A stretch of DNA of 64,000 bases from an uncultured Pelagibacteraceae bacterium (GCA_902617895.1 CACMYJ010000001.1:164001-228000), one strand, 5' to 3'. Counted from the first letter of the stretch, positions 36,476 to 46,751 are shown. Translations and numbers: made by a program. Notes: generated by a model from the sequence alone, not told the origin.

Positions 36476-37627
36476 ATGAAAACTTTAATTAAATTGCTAG
36501 TATTTTTTGTATTAACTATCTACTTTTTTAATCAAAATATATTTGCATCTGAGAAAATTAAGATTGGATTAATTGTTCCATTAAGTGGTGAAAATTTAAT
36601 CATTGGAGAAAAAATTATCAAATCAATGAGAATGGCTGTAAATAAAATAAATGATGAAAAAATTGAAATAATTCCAAAAGATACAAAATCAAATCCTATA
36701 GATGCACTCAAAGTGTCTAAAAAATTATACGAGGATGGGGTAAGGATAATAATTGGACCAGTGTTTAACGAAAGTACTAAATATCTAGATGAACTAAGTG
36801 ATGTAACTTTTATTTCTTTTACAAATAAGTTGATCGATAATCCAAAAAATGTAATTAGTGCAGGAGTTAATGCTATATCGCAATTACAAACAATTAAGAA
36901 ATTTAATAATAAAAATAATTTAACAAAAAGTATATTCTTAATTCCAAGATCGCAATTTAAAAAAGAAATAGAAGAAGCAATCAATAAAACAAAGATTAAT
37001 CATAAAGAGGTATTTTATTATGATAGAGAGCCAACTAAACTTACCAAACAAATTGAAAATTTAACAAGATATAAAAAAAGAAAAAATAATCTTAAATACG
37101 AAATTGAAAGACTAGAGGGCTTATCATTTAAAGATAAAGAAAAAAAAATACAAAATTTAAAAAAAAAGGATACACTGGGGAATATTAATTTTGACTCAGT
37201 TATAATAGCTGACTTTGATGAAAATTTAAAAAGTGTTGCTACATCTCTTCTATATACAGATGTCTCATCAAAAAGAATATCATATATAACATTAAATCAA
37301 TGGTTTGATAAAAGCCTTTTAAAAGAAAGTTCGTTACATCCAATATATTTTCCATCAATAAATAAAAATAATTATGAATTATTTATGAATGATTTCAAAA
37401 ATACATATGGTTTAGATGGAGATCAACTTTCATTTTTAAGTTACGACTTAGTGGGGTTAGTTTACTTTTTAATTTATGAAAATGATTTTCAAATATCAAA
37501 AAAAATATTTTATAAAAAAAATAAGTTTAAAGGAAAAATAGGGATTTTTGAGATCAATAAAAATACTATTACACATCAACTAAACTTCTACAGTATTGAA
37601 AATAATAAATTTAAAAAAATTTTTTAA
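36476..37627 (+). CDS. LpoA/LppC-like periplasmic penicillin-binding protein activator
   Basis: The 383-residue protein has a Sec signal peptide (core LIKLLVFFVLTIYFFN, cleavage likely near IFAS) and a type I periplasmic-binding-protein fold: IKIGLIVPLSGEN, VRIIIGPVFNES, and a C-terminal DQLSFLSYDLVGL. The C-terminal domain of LpoA activates PBP1A; here the N-terminal TPR domain is missing and no lipobox is seen. The place beside rsmI and the BON lipoprotein supports the LppC assignment over an amino-acid-transport binding protein. Its end overlaps rdgB by 17 bases. Confidence 0.8.
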   Translation: MKTLIKLLVFFVLTIYFFNQNIFASEKIKIGLIVPLSGENLIIGEKIIKSMRMAVNKINDEKIEIIPKDTKSNPIDALKVSKKLYEDGVRIIIGPVFNESTKYLDELSDVTFISFTNKLIDNPKNVISAGVNAISQLQTIKKFNNKNNLTKSIFLIPRSQFKKEIEEAINKTKINHKEVFYYDREPTKLTKQIENLTRYKKRKNNLKYEIERLEGLSFKDKEKKIQNLKKKDTLGNINFDSVIIADFDENLKSVATSLLYTDVSSKRISYITLNQWFDKSLLKESSLHPIYFPSINKNNYELFMNDFKNTYGLDGDQLSFLSYDLVGLVYFLIYENDFQISKKIFYKKNKFKGKIGIFEINKNTITHQLNFYSIENNKFKKIF

Positions 37628-38213
37628 TTTTTTTAAATGCATCAGAACGGTGATCTATTCTATATTTTATTTCAGGCTCCATTTCTCCGAAAGTTAATCT
37701 TTTACCTTTGGGAATAAAAATAGGATCGTATCCAAAACCATTTTTTCCTCTCTTCAAATTAGATATTCTCCCCTCAATTTTACCAACCTTGTTTATAAAT
37801 TTACCATTTGGCCAAAAGATAGTAAGCACACATATAAATCTTGCACTCAATTTCTTTTTTTTCCAGTTTTTATCTTTTTTAGAAATTTCTCTGTAAACTT
37901 TTTTAATAGCCAAATTAAAATTTCTTTTTCTTCCTGACCAATCTGCTGAATATACCCCAGGCGCTTTATTCAAGATATCAATCTCAATTCCTGAATCATC
38001 TGACATACAAATTTTATTAGTTTTTTTTGAGAAATATTTTGCTTTTAAAAGAGAGTTTTGTTTGAATGTGGTTCCAGTTTCTTTTGGGCTTGGTATTTTA
38101 AAGTCCAAATTTGAATAAATTTTTAAACTTTTGGGTAATAGATCTGCTATTTCCTTCAGTTTTCCTTTATTATTTGAGCCAATGAATATCTCTTTAATTT
38201 TTTTTTTAGGCAC
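37611..38213 (-). CDS. rdgB: XTP/dITP diphosphatase RdgB
   Basis: This Ham1-family enzyme removes non-canonical purine nucleotides (dITP, XTP) from the pool. The 200-residue protein has IGSNNKGKLKEI at the start, MSDDSGIEID, GVYSADWSG and NGFGYDPIFIP. The start is GTG at 38213. It overlaps the end of the convergent LpoA-like gene and is divergent from grpE by 35 bases. Confidence 0.95.
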   Translation of the reverse strand: MPKKKIKEIFIGSNNKGKLKEIADLLPKSLKIYSNLDFKIPSPKETGTTFKQNSLLKAKYFSKKTNKICMSDDSGIEIDILNKAPGVYSADWSGRKRNFNLAIKKVYREISKKDKNWKKKKLSARFICVLTIFWPNGKFINKVGKIEGRISNLKRGKNGFGYDPIFIPKGKRLTFGEMEPEIKYRIDHRSDAFKKIKKFF

Positions 38214-38248
38214 CTAGAAATTATACTTTTTCTTACCATATAAACAAT

Positions 38249-38893
38249 ATGGATAAAGAAGAATTAAAAGAAAAGGTAGAAAAAAGTACTACTGATGAGG
38301 AGTTAAATACCCAATCCAAAGAAAATAAAAATGTAGATCAAGCGAATGAGGAAAAAAATATAGAGACTGAAATAAAAGAAGTTGAAAAACTGACTCCTGA
38401 AGAAGAGTTAGAGACACTCAAAGATAAATTGGCAAGAACATTTGCAGAGATGGAAAATCAAAGACGTAGGTTTGAAAAAGAAAGAGACGACGCATACGAA
38501 TATGGTGGATATTCTTTTGCTAAAGAGGCATTAAACTTATTAGATAATCTTGAGAGATCGAAAGTAGCATTAGAAAATGATGAAAAATTAAAAGATACAG
38601 ATGCACTCAAAAAAATCGTAGATCATTTGGACATTATAAACGACGATATGCTTTCAATATTCAAAAAAAATAATATTGAGCCTATAAAGTCAATTAATGA
38701 AAAACTTGACCCAAATCTTCACCAAGCAATGATGGAAATTGAAGATGATACAAAAGATCCAGGGACCATAATACAAGAAATTCAAAAAGGCTTTATGATG
38801 AAAGACAGATTATTGAGACCTTCTTTAGTAGGTGTTTCAAAGAAAAAAGCTAAAGAGGTAGAAAAAGAAGAGCAAAAAGATGAAAAAAACTAA
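38249..38893 (+). CDS. grpE: Nucleotide exchange factor GrpE
   Basis: GrpE releases ADP from DnaK. The 214-residue protein has a long acidic, unstructured N-terminus (about 1-50), a coiled-coil helix with AEMENQRRRFEKERDDA, and the C-terminal beta domain with LDPNLHQAMMEIED and GFMMKDRLLRPSLVGVS. It is the first gene of grpE-dnaK-dnaJ. Confidence 0.96.
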   Translation: MDKEELKEKVEKSTTDEELNTQSKENKNVDQANEEKNIETEIKEVEKLTPEEELETLKDKLARTFAEMENQRRRFEKERDDAYEYGGYSFAKEALNLLDNLERSKVALENDEKLKDTDALKKIVDHLDIINDDMLSIFKKNNIEPIKSINEKLDPNLHQAMMEIEDDTKDPGTIIQEIQKGFMMKDRLLRPSLVGVSKKKAKEVEKEEQKDEKN

Positions 38894-38972
38894 TAAAAAC
38901 AACAAAAATTTAAATTTTATAGACGGTTGTAGTCTTATAATTAGCACTTATATGTCGAAGAGGTATTAAATA

Positions 38973-40892
38973 ATGAGCAAAGTAATAGGAATAGATTTAG
39001 GAACAACGAACTCATGTGTAGCTGTAATGGAGGGTACACAAGCTAAAGTTTTAGAAAATGCTGAAGGAGCAAGAACAACTCCTTCTGTAGTCGCGTTTTC
39101 AGATAATGATGAAAAATTAATTGGACAACCTGCAAAGAGACAGGCAGTAACAAATCCAGAAAATACAATATTTGCTGTAAAAAGATTAATTGGAAGAAAT
39201 TTTGATGATCCTTCTGTAAAAAAAGATGTTGAGACAGCACCTTTTAAGATCGTTAACTCTGATAAAGGAGATGCATGGATAGAAGCTAAAGGTAACAAAT
39301 ACTCGCCATCTCAAATTTCTGCTTTCACACTTCAAAAAATGAAAGAAACTGCTGAAAAATATTTAGGCCAAGAAGTTTCTCAAGCTGTAATAACTGTTCC
39401 AGCGTATTTTAATGATGCACAAAGACAGGCAACTAAAGATGCTGGTAAAATAGCAGGTTTAGAAGTTTTAAGAATTATTAACGAACCAACAGCAGCTTCA
39501 CTTGCATATGGATTAGATAAAAAGACAAACAATAAAATTGCAGTTTATGATTTAGGTGGAGGTACTTTTGATGTATCAATTCTTGAGTTAGGAGATGGAG
39601 TATTTGAGGTTAAATCAACAAATGGCGATACTTTCCTAGGTGGTGAAGATTTTGATAATACAATTGTTGATTACCTATTAACTGAATTCAAAAAAGAAAA
39701 TGGTATTGATTTAAAATCAGATAAATTAGCATTACAAAGACTTAAGGAAGCTGCAGAAAAAGCAAAAATTGAATTATCATCAGCTGCGCAAACTGAGATA
39801 AATTTACCATTTATTACAGCTGATAAAACTGGTCCAAAACATATTAATATGAAAATGACTAGAGCTAAACTTGAGGCTCTTGTAGAAGATCTTATTTCTA
39901 GAACTATTCCGCCCTGTGAAACAGCTCTTAAAGATGCTGGTTTAAGTGCAAGCGAAATCGATGAAATAATACTTGTTGGTGGAATGACTAGAATGCCAAA
40001 AGTAATAGAGGAAGTTAAAAATTTCTTTGGAAAAGAACCAAACAAATCTGTAAATCCTGATGAAGTTGTTGCAATGGGTGCTGCTATCCAAGCAGGAGTA
40101 TTGCAAGGAGACGTTAAAGACGTACTATTGTTAGATGTTACACCACTATCTTTGGGAATAGAAACTTTAGGTGGAGTTTCAACTAAATTGATAGAGAAAA
40201 ATACAACAATACCAACTAAAAAAAGTCAGGTTTTTTCAACAGCAGAAGACAACCAACCTGCAGTTTCGATTAGAGTTTTACAAGGTGAAAGAGATATGGC
40301 CTCTGACAACAAGGTTTTAGGTAATTTCGAACTAGTGGGTATAGCTCCAGCTCCCAGAGGGGTTCCTCAAATTGAAGTTACGTTTGATATCGATGCAAAT
40401 GGAATTGTAAATGTTTCTGCAAAAGATAAAGGGACTGGTAAAGAGCAAAAGATTCAAATTCAAGCGTCAGGTGGTTTAAGTGATGAGGAAATAAACCAAA
40501 TGGTTAAGGATGCTGAGACAAATAAAGAAGCTGACAAAAAGAAAAGAGAAGCTGTGGATGCAAGAAACCAAGCTGACACTCTACTTCATTCAACTGAAAA
40601 GAATTTAAAAGAGCATGGTGGTAAAGTTTCTGATGCAGATAAAAAAGCTATTGAAGATGCATCCGCAAATGTAAGAAACGCATTAAAAGGAACTGATGTA
40701 GAGGAAATTAAAAAGAAAACTCAAGATTTGGTTCAAGCTTCAATGAAATTAGGAGAAGCTATTTACAAATCACAACAAAGTACAAAACCTGGTGATGCAC
40801 CTAAAGATGCAAAAGATGAAGGGAAAAAAGACGATAATGTTGTTGATGCAGACTTTGAAGAAGTAAAAGACGATAAAGAAAAAAGCGCCTAA
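38973..40892 (+). CDS. dnaK: Chaperone DnaK (Hsp70)
   Basis: DnaK is the ATP-dependent Hsp70 chaperone. The 639-residue protein has all ATPase signatures ([43 protein letters not shown]), the linker [15 protein letters not shown], and a substrate-binding domain ending in an acidic tail. AGAGG precedes the ATG by nine bases. The 79-base gap after grpE contains a small imperfect hairpin but no clear heat-shock element. Confidence 0.98.
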   Translation: MSKVIGIDLGTTNSCVAVMEGTQAKVLENAEGARTTPSVVAFSDNDEKLIGQPAKRQAVTNPENTIFAVKRLIGRNFDDPSVKKDVETAPFKIVNSDKGDAWIEAKGNKYSPSQISAFTLQKMKETAEKYLGQEVSQAVITVPAYFNDAQRQATKDAGKIAGLEVLRIINEPTAASLAYGLDKKTNNKIAVYDLGGGTFDVSILELGDGVFEVKSTNGDTFLGGEDFDNTIVDYLLTEFKKENGIDLKSDKLALQRLKEAAEKAKIELSSAAQTEINLPFITADKTGPKHINMKMTRAKLEALVEDLISRTIPPCETALKDAGLSASEIDEIILVGGMTRMPKVIEEVKNFFGKEPNKSVNPDEVVAMGAAIQAGVLQGDVKDVLLLDVTPLSLGIETLGGVSTKLIEKNTTIPTKKSQVFSTAEDNQPAVSIRVLQGERDMASDNKVLGNFELVGIAPAPRGVPQIEVTFDIDANGIVNVSAKDKGTGKEQKIQIQASGGLSDEEINQMVKDAETNKEADKKKREAVDARNQADTLLHSTEKNLKEHGGKVSDADKKAIEDASANVRNALKGTDVEEIKKKTQDLVQASMKLGEAIYKSQQSTKPGDAPKDAKDEGKKDDNVVDADFEEVKDDKEKSA

Positions 40893-40920
40893 ACTATCAA
40901 CCATTTGTCTATAACTAGTT

Positions 40921-42051
40921 ATGGCAAAAAGAGATTACTACGATGTATTGGGTGTTGAAAAAAGTGCAGGTCCAGACCAAATAAAAGCAGCTTACAGAAA
41001 ACAAGCTGTAAAATATCATCCCGATAAAAATAAAGGCGATAAAGCTGCAGAAGAAAAATTTAAAGAAGCTTCTGAAGCTTATCACGTTCTATCAAATTCA
41101 GAGAGAAAACAAAATTATGATAATTTTGGTCACGCTGCATTTGAAAATGGCGGAGGAGGTGGAAGAGGTGGTTTTGGAAATTTTGACTTTTCTGGCTCTT
41201 TTTCAGATATCTTTGAAGACTTTTTTGGCGAAGGTTTTGGTGGTGGTGGAAGAAGATCAAGAAGATCTAATAACCGTGGCTCTGATTTAAGATATGATCT
41301 ATCTATAAGCCTAGAAGAAGCTTATGCTGGAAAGAAACAAGATATTAAATTTTCAACATCTGATAGATGCGATACTTGTAGTGGATCTGGCTCAAAGCCT
41401 GGGCAAAGTGCAAGCACTTGCTCTATGTGTGGCGGCCATGGACAAGTTCGTTCGAGCCAAGGTTTTTTTACTGTTCAACAAACATGCCCTCAATGTGCTG
41501 GTTCGGGTGAACAGATAACAGATCCTTGCACAAGTTGTGGCGGTCAAGGTAAAAAACAAGCAACTAAGCGCCTTTCTGTAACTATTCCTAAAGGAGTAGA
41601 CGATGGAACTAGGATCAGATTATCTGGTAAGGGGGAAGCAGGTTCCAGGGGAGCTAGTAATGGTGATCTTTATTTATTTATTAATGTTAATTCTCACGAA
41701 CTTTTCAAAAGATCTGAAGAAAATTTATTTTTTGAATACCCAATATCTATTGCAGATGCAGCACTTGGAACTGAATTAAAAATACCAACAATAGATGGTG
41801 GAAAAGCTAAGATAAAAATTCCAGCTGGAACACAAAATGGAAAACAGTTTAGGTTGAGAGAAAAAGGAATGCCATTAATGAGAGGAAATGATTATGGAGA
41901 CCTTTATGTACAAGTGAACACTGAGGTACCAGTATCTTTAAATAAAGAGCAAAAAGAATTACTTGAGAAATTTAGAGAGATTGAAAATGAAAAATCAAAT
42001 CCAAGTATTAAAAAATTCTTTAAAAAAGCAAAAAGTTTTTGGAAAAATTAG
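40921..42051 (+). CDS. dnaJ: Co-chaperone DnaJ (Hsp40)
   Basis: DnaJ stimulates DnaK ATPase and presents substrates. The 376-residue type I protein has the J-domain HPD (KYHPDKNKGD), a Gly/Phe-rich stretch (about 75-115), four zinc CxxCxGxG repeats (CDTCSGSG, CSMCGGHG, CPQCAGSG, CTSCGGQG), and the C-terminal substrate domains. It lies 28 bases after dnaK on the same strand. Confidence 0.98.
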   Translation: MAKRDYYDVLGVEKSAGPDQIKAAYRKQAVKYHPDKNKGDKAAEEKFKEASEAYHVLSNSERKQNYDNFGHAAFENGGGGGRGGFGNFDFSGSFSDIFEDFFGEGFGGGGRRSRRSNNRGSDLRYDLSISLEEAYAGKKQDIKFSTSDRCDTCSGSGSKPGQSASTCSMCGGHGQVRSSQGFFTVQQTCPQCAGSGEQITDPCTSCGGQGKKQATKRLSVTIPKGVDDGTRIRLSGKGEAGSRGASNGDLYLFINVNSHELFKRSEENLFFEYPISIADAALGTELKIPTIDGGKAKIKIPAGTQNGKQFRLREKGMPLMRGNDYGDLYVQVNTEVPVSLNKEQKELLEKFREIENEKSNPSIKKFFKKAKSFWKN

Positions 42052-42153
42052 ATGAAAAAAAAAATTAAATATACAATTTTTGGTATTATTTATGTTTTAG
42101 CAATTCTAATACTAGGTGCCTATTTTTATAAAGAGGGAATTGGAATAATTTAA
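42052..42153 (+). CDS. Small single-helix membrane protein, 33 residues
   Basis: An ATG directly after the dnaJ stop (TAG-ATG) opens a 33-codon frame. The product has a basic start (MKKKIKY), one hydrophobic helix of about 17 residues (TIFGIIYVLAILILGAY), and a short tail FYKEGIGII. The form is that of a small membrane protein. No family is recognised and the frame could be chance, but close coupling to dnaJ supports it. The stop overlaps the convergent gene by four bases. Confidence 0.45.
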   Translation: MKKKIKYTIFGIIYVLAILILGAYFYKEGIGII

Positions 42154-42851
42154 TTATCTTTTGCTAATCTTATAAATATATCTCCCATACCACCCTGAAC
42201 TTCCTCAAGGGGGGCATTATTTCTTAGTTCACAATATTGTCCCGTAACCTCATGACTATCGATAGCAACAATACTTTGAGAATTACATTTTGAAGCATTA
42301 TGAAATAAACCAATTACTAGTCTCTCATCTAATACAAATACTTGATTATTATCGAGTTTATTTCCATCACAAAAATAATCCTTGTTTACTTCTCTTGGAA
42401 AATCTTTTTTACCACAGGGATTTTTTATTGTGAGAACAAAAAATTCTTTTTCACCGTCTGTAAAAGTATATTTCATTTTTTTTACTTTAGAGTATTTCAT
42501 CAAATCACAAGAACATGGATAACAACATTTATGATAAAATCCGCATATTTTCTCGTCATTTTCTGCATTTTTAAGATAAACAAATTCTGGTTTGCTGTTT
42601 GGATCAATCAATGATCCAGATACAGCACAATATAACTTATTGTATTCTATAAAATCTTGGTAAGTGATTTCTTTTGTTAAAATATGTTTGAAAAATTTTG
42701 GACCTGCAGCATTCCTATTTTGATCGGGAAAAATTTTTGGCCAATCTTTTACTAAATCAGCATAATAATTAAATTGATTTGAATATGTTGGTTTTATTGA
42801 ACTAAAGGTTATTAATATAAAAAAAATTATAAAGTATTTTAATTTGCTCAT
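42150..42851 (-). CDS. Exported Cys-rich protein of unknown function
   Basis: I do not recognise this 233-residue protein. It has a Sec signal (FIIFFILITFSSIKPTYS) and nine or more Cys in the mature part, several clustered in ICGFYHKCCYPCSCDL, followed by NPCGKKDFPRE and YFCDGNKLD, and a C-terminal GQYCELRNNAPLEEVQ. The pattern suggests a disulfide-rich periplasmic or metal-binding protein. It is followed on the same strand side by the FG-GAP protein 56 bases upstream; a functional link is possible but unproved. Confidence 0.75.
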   Translation of the reverse strand: MSKLKYFIIFFILITFSSIKPTYSNQFNYYADLVKDWPKIFPDQNRNAAGPKFFKHILTKEITYQDFIEYNKLYCAVSGSLIDPNSKPEFVYLKNAENDEKICGFYHKCCYPCSCDLMKYSKVKKMKYTFTDGEKEFFVLTIKNPCGKKDFPREVNKDYFCDGNKLDNNQVFVLDERLVIGLFHNASKCNSQSIVAIDSHEVTGQYCELRNNAPLEEVQGGMGDIFIRLAKDN

Positions 42852-42907
42852 GATTTTACTATAAGAATACTTTAATTAATCTAATTATTGAATTGAGTGC
42901 TATTGTC

Positions 42908-44347
42908 CTATTTTTTTTGATTTACTTCTATTGTTTTATTAAGTTCATTTATTTTTATCGACTGAGAAGAACCATCGGTCCAAACTATTCTAACTGAAAT
43001 ATTTTTTTCACTTTCTCTAATACCGTAATGAGCTACGGGTTCCATTTGGCATAAATATCCAGATCCAGCATCAATGGTTTTAGCGTGATCTCTTAAGTTA
43101 GAATTTAGTATAACAGTTGCTCCTCTTGCAGGTGCACCATGCTTATTTACTGGTTTAACTCTTATATAATTGAAGTCTTTTTTAATATCTGCTTTATACA
43201 TTGTAAGTGGTTGCATGCCAGATTCTCCATGAGAAACCAATAATTCTAAAATTCCATCATCATCAATATCTGCAACTGCTGCTCCTGTTCCTAATCCGTT
43301 AGACTCGTAAGCATTTTGAATTTTTATCTCTTCAAAAAATCCATTTTCTTTAATTTTGAATAATTTATTTGGTTCACCAATATTATTCATGAATATTTCA
43401 TCATAGCCATCATTATCAAAGTCTGCTGATATCACTGTTCTTATTTTAGTAGGAATATTGTAGGTTGGAGTAGCGATATCTTTAAATTTTTTATCTTCCA
43501 ATACATAAGCCCTATGATAACCATTCCAATTGGATGTGATTATATCTAATCTACCTCTATAAAGTATGTCTGATAAAGTTGTACCTCTTCCATTTTCATA
43601 TTGATCATCAACTTTATAATCCTTAGCTATATCCTGAAAAAAACCATCAGAATTATAATACAAAAAATTTTTTCCTCTTTCGTTTGCAGCAAATATGTCA
43701 GTTTTTCCTGATAAAATATTTCCTGCAACTACAGCTCTTCCACCAGTTATTTTACCAATTTTCAACTGCTCTGCTAAATCTAGTATTTGTCTGGAACTTT
43801 GTTCATAAAACCTAGTAGGACCCCCGTAATTTGCAACGTATATGCCATATTTTCCATCACCATTTCTATCAACACAAACAACAGACCTACCAGCAGTTAA
43901 GTTTAAATTTTTTTTGTTAATATCTTTTTCAAATAAATCAATAAAACCATTACTGCTATTATCAATCAATCTATCTGAATATTTTTTTTCTCCGCTATAG
44001 GTATCAGTATTTAAAAAATAAATTTCCTCAAATCCATCTTGGTCAATATCACAAGCAGCAACCCCAATTGTTTTTCTTTTAGCATCATCAAAGATTTCAT
44101 TTTTATTGATATTTATAAGTTTCCCATTTTGATAGGACAAAGCTAAGTTTGAAAAACCAAACCCAGTAACGACAAATTCATATTTATCATCTTGGTTTAC
44201 ATCTGTAACAGACACACCATAACTTAGTCTAAAATCATTATTTTCAATTAAAGATGTTATATCTTTAAAAAAGTCAGCTTTAGATTGATTGATAGACACG
44301 AAAAAAATAAAAACCAAAAATAATTTTAAAAGGTATTTAATAACCAT
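42908..44347 (-). CDS. Exported FG-GAP/VCBS-repeat protein with ASPIC-UnbV (CRTAC1-like) domain
   Basis: The 479-residue protein has a signal peptide (LFLVFIFFVSINQSKA) and repeated calcium-binding-type blades of the form D-x-N/D-x-D-G (DVNQDDKYEFV, DIDQDGFEEI, DRNGDGKYGI, DFDNDGYDEIF, DIDDDGILELL). These form a beta-propeller like integrin and CRTAC1. The C-terminus has the ASPIC/UnbV-type segment GAPARGATVIL ... SVRIVWTDGSSQ. Its ligand is unknown. It is divergent from dapB across 41 bases. Confidence 0.87.
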   Translation of the reverse strand: MVIKYLLKLFLVFIFFVSINQSKADFFKDITSLIENNDFRLSYGVSVTDVNQDDKYEFVVTGFGFSNLALSYQNGKLININKNEIFDDAKRKTIGVAACDIDQDGFEEIYFLNTDTYSGEKKYSDRLIDNSSNGFIDLFEKDINKKNLNLTAGRSVVCVDRNGDGKYGIYVANYGGPTRFYEQSSRQILDLAEQLKIGKITGGRAVVAGNILSGKTDIFAANERGKNFLYYNSDGFFQDIAKDYKVDDQYENGRGTTLSDILYRGRLDIITSNWNGYHRAYVLEDKKFKDIATPTYNIPTKIRTVISADFDNDGYDEIFMNNIGEPNKLFKIKENGFFEEIKIQNAYESNGLGTGAAVADIDDDGILELLVSHGESGMQPLTMYKADIKKDFNYIRVKPVNKHGAPARGATVILNSNLRDHAKTIDAGSGYLCQMEPVAHYGIRESEKNISVRIVWTDGSSQSIKINELNKTIEVNQKK

Positions 44348-44388
44348 AATTGTTGTATATTGTTAAAAAAATATATTAAAAAAATTTA

Positions 44389-45165
44389 ATGAGCAAAGTA
44401 AATTTAGCGATATCTGGTTGCATGGGACGAATGGGCCAACAACTGGTAAAATCTTCAAGAATTGATAAAAATTATAAACTAACAACTCTTACAGAAAATA
44501 GATTAATAAAAAAAAAAATTTCTGGAATTAAACCTAGTTTAAATAATGAAGATTCCTTCAAAAATGTTGATTTAATTATCGATTTTACTGTTCCTAATTG
44601 TACTTTTGAAATTCTTAAAATTGCATCAAAGCTTAAAAAAAAAGTTGTTATTGGTACAACTGGATTTACCAAAAAAGAAGAGAGTCTTATTAAAAAATTT
44701 TCAAAGAAAATTCCCATACTTAAAGCTGGAAACATGAGCTTAGGTATAAATTTGTTAATGTATTTAACCGAAATAGCATCTAAATCATTAGGAAATAATT
44801 TTTTAAGTAAAATATATGAGGTTCATCATAAACATAAAATAGACTATCCATCTGGAACAGCTTTGATGTTGGGTAAGGGAATTGCTATTGGTAAAAATAA
44901 AGATTTTTATAATTTATTTGGAAAAAGATATCTTAATAAAAAAAGTTTTCCTTACGGAAAAAAAATAAATTTTAACTCAATACGAAAAGGTAAAACAGTT
45001 GGTGAACACGAGGTTAAATTTTCGAGTGGAAAAGAAATTATTACATTAAATCACGAAGCATTTGATAGGGCTTTATACAGTGAAGGAGCTTTGACAGCTG
45101 GTAAATGGTTAATGAAAAAAAAACCAGGTTTATATTCGATGCGTGATGTTTTAAATTTTAAATGA
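44389..45165 (+). CDS. dapB: 4-hydroxy-tetrahydrodipicolinate reductase
   Basis: DapB makes tetrahydrodipicolinate in lysine and diaminopimelate synthesis. The 258-residue protein has the nucleotide-binding GCMGRMGQQL and the active-site segment EVHHKHKIDYPSGTA, with the catalytic His and Lys. Its stop overlaps the nth start as ATGA. Confidence 0.97.
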   Translation: MSKVNLAISGCMGRMGQQLVKSSRIDKNYKLTTLTENRLIKKKISGIKPSLNNEDSFKNVDLIIDFTVPNCTFEILKIASKLKKKVVIGTTGFTKKEESLIKKFSKKIPILKAGNMSLGINLLMYLTEIASKSLGNNFLSKIYEVHHKHKIDYPSGTALMLGKGIAIGKNKDFYNLFGKRYLNKKSFPYGKKINFNSIRKGKTVGEHEVKFSSGKEIITLNHEAFDRALYSEGALTAGKWLMKKKPGLYSMRDVLNFK

Positions 45166-45815
45166 GTGAGGAACAAAGGGCAAAAATTGTTCTTCGAACT
45201 TTAAATAAAATATATCCAAAAACACCAATTCCTCTTAAACACAGAAATATTTTTACTTTACTAGTTTCTGTTCTTTTATCTGCACAATGTACAGACGTAA
45301 ATGTTAATAATGTTACCAAAAATATATATCCAAAATATAATAAGCCTGAACACTTTGTTAAGTTGGGAAGAAAAAAGATTGAAAAACTAATACGAAGTAT
45401 CGGTATTTTTAGAATTAAAGCAAAAAGTGTTTATAATTTATCGAAAACTTTAGTTGAAAAATATAATGGTAAGGTTCCAAAAACATTTGAACAACTTGAA
45501 GAATTACCAGGTGTTGGGCATAAAACAGCCAGTGTGGTGATGTCTCAAGGGTTTGGATATGCTGCTTTTCCGGTAGATACCCATATTCATCGGCTAGCTC
45601 AAAGATGGGGTTTAACTAATGGAAAGAATGTTGTTCAAACAGAAGAAGATCTTAAAAGACTTTTTCCTAAAAAATATTGGAATAAGTTACATCTTCAAAT
45701 TATATATTATGGAAGAGAATATTGTAAAGCAAGAGAGTGCTATGGTTTATCTTGTAAAATCTGTACTACTTGTTATCCTAAGAGAAAAAAACCACTTATA
45801 ACCAAGAAAGCATAA
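45162..45815 (+). CDS. nth: Endonuclease III
   Basis: Nth removes oxidised pyrimidines and cuts at abasic sites. The 217-residue protein has the helix-hairpin-helix LPGVGHKTASVV with the catalytic Lys, the catalytic Asp in FPVDTHIHR, and a C-terminal four-Cys 4Fe-4S site (CKARECYGLSCKICTTC). It overlaps dapB by four bases and is followed by the PfkB kinase gene three bases later. Confidence 0.96.
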   Translation: MSEEQRAKIVLRTLNKIYPKTPIPLKHRNIFTLLVSVLLSAQCTDVNVNNVTKNIYPKYNKPEHFVKLGRKKIEKLIRSIGIFRIKAKSVYNLSKTLVEKYNGKVPKTFEQLEELPGVGHKTASVVMSQGFGYAAFPVDTHIHRLAQRWGLTNGKNVVQTEEDLKRLFPKKYWNKLHLQIIYYGREYCKARECYGLSCKICTTCYPKRKKPLITKKA

Positions 45816-45818
45816 ATA

Positions 45819-46748
45819 ATGAAAATATTAGGAATTGGAAACGCTATTGTAGATGTAATTTGCAAAGTAGAAGATGATTTTATCACTCAAAATAATTTAA
45901 CTAAAAGCACCATGAAGTTAATTTTTGATGATAAAGAGTTTAAAGATTTATTATCAAATCTTAAAATTGAAAAAACAGTTTCAGGTGGATCAGTTGCTAA
46001 CTCAATAGTTGGTTTATCTCAGTTGGGGAACGAAGTTGGATTTATTGGTAAAGTAAATGACGATGATCTGGGTGGAAAATACGAAGATGGTTTAAAACAA
46101 GAGAATGTTAAATATTTTTATTCAAAGAAAAAAGAAGAGTTACCAACCGGAACTTGTTTAATATTAGTTACACCCGATTCTGAGAGAACAATGTGTACGT
46201 TTTTAGGAACTGCAGGTAAGATAAATGAAAATGATGTAAGTGCGGATGCGATTAAACAAAGTGAAACAATACTTTTAGAAGGTTATCTTTGGGACGAAGG
46301 AGAACCCAAAAAAGCTTTTGAAAAAGCTATTCAAAGTGCAAAAAAAGTTGCAATGTCACTATCGGATCAGTTTTGTGTTGATAGACATAAGCCTCACTTT
46401 TTAGATTTGGTTAAAAACAAATTAGATGTAACTTTTGCCAATGAGCAGGAGATAATGTCTCTGATTGACGCAAAATCTTTTAACGAGGTAATTAGTTTCT
46501 CGAAATCTCTTGGTAAGATAATTGTTCTAACAAGAGGTGAAAAAGGTGCTGTTGCAATTAATGGAGATGAGGTTGTTGAATGCGGAATAAAAGAAGGTCT
46601 GAAAATTGTAGATTTAACCGGAGCTGGTGACCTTTTTGCTGCAGGCTTTTTGCATGGTCATGTAAACAAAATGTCATTGAAAGAGAGTTTGGACAAAGGC
46701 ACCGAGATGTCTTCTAAAGTAATTCAACAAATTGGGGCAAGGCTTTAA
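45819..46748 (+). CDS. PfkB-family sugar/nucleoside kinase (adenosine kinase-like)
   Basis: The 309-residue ribokinase-fold protein has the N-terminal GNAIVDVIC, the TVSGGSVANSIVGLSQLG substrate segment and the C-terminal PfkB signature DLTGAGDLFAAGFLHGH with the catalytic Asp. It is most like the adenosine kinase or ribokinase-like group common in Alphaproteobacteria; the exact substrate is not certain. It ends the dapB-nth-kinase run. Confidence 0.85.
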   Translation: MKILGIGNAIVDVICKVEDDFITQNNLTKSTMKLIFDDKEFKDLLSNLKIEKTVSGGSVANSIVGLSQLGNEVGFIGKVNDDDLGGKYEDGLKQENVKYFYSKKKEELPTGTCLILVTPDSERTMCTFLGTAGKINENDVSADAIKQSETILLEGYLWDEGEPKKAFEKAIQSAKKVAMSLSDQFCVDRHKPHFLDLVKNKLDVTFANEQEIMSLIDAKSFNEVISFSKSLGKIIVLTRGEKGAVAINGDEVVECGIKEGLKIVDLTGAGDLFAAGFLHGHVNKMSLKESLDKGTEMSSKVIQQIGARL

Positions 46749-46751
46749 AAA

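Noticed and set aside
38920..38972. A CIRCE-like half (TTAGCACTT) and a small imperfect hairpin before dnaK
   Set aside because: The matching right half of CIRCE is absent, and the hairpin (TATAGAC/GTCTTATA) is weak with a bulge. Not enough to call a heat-shock element.
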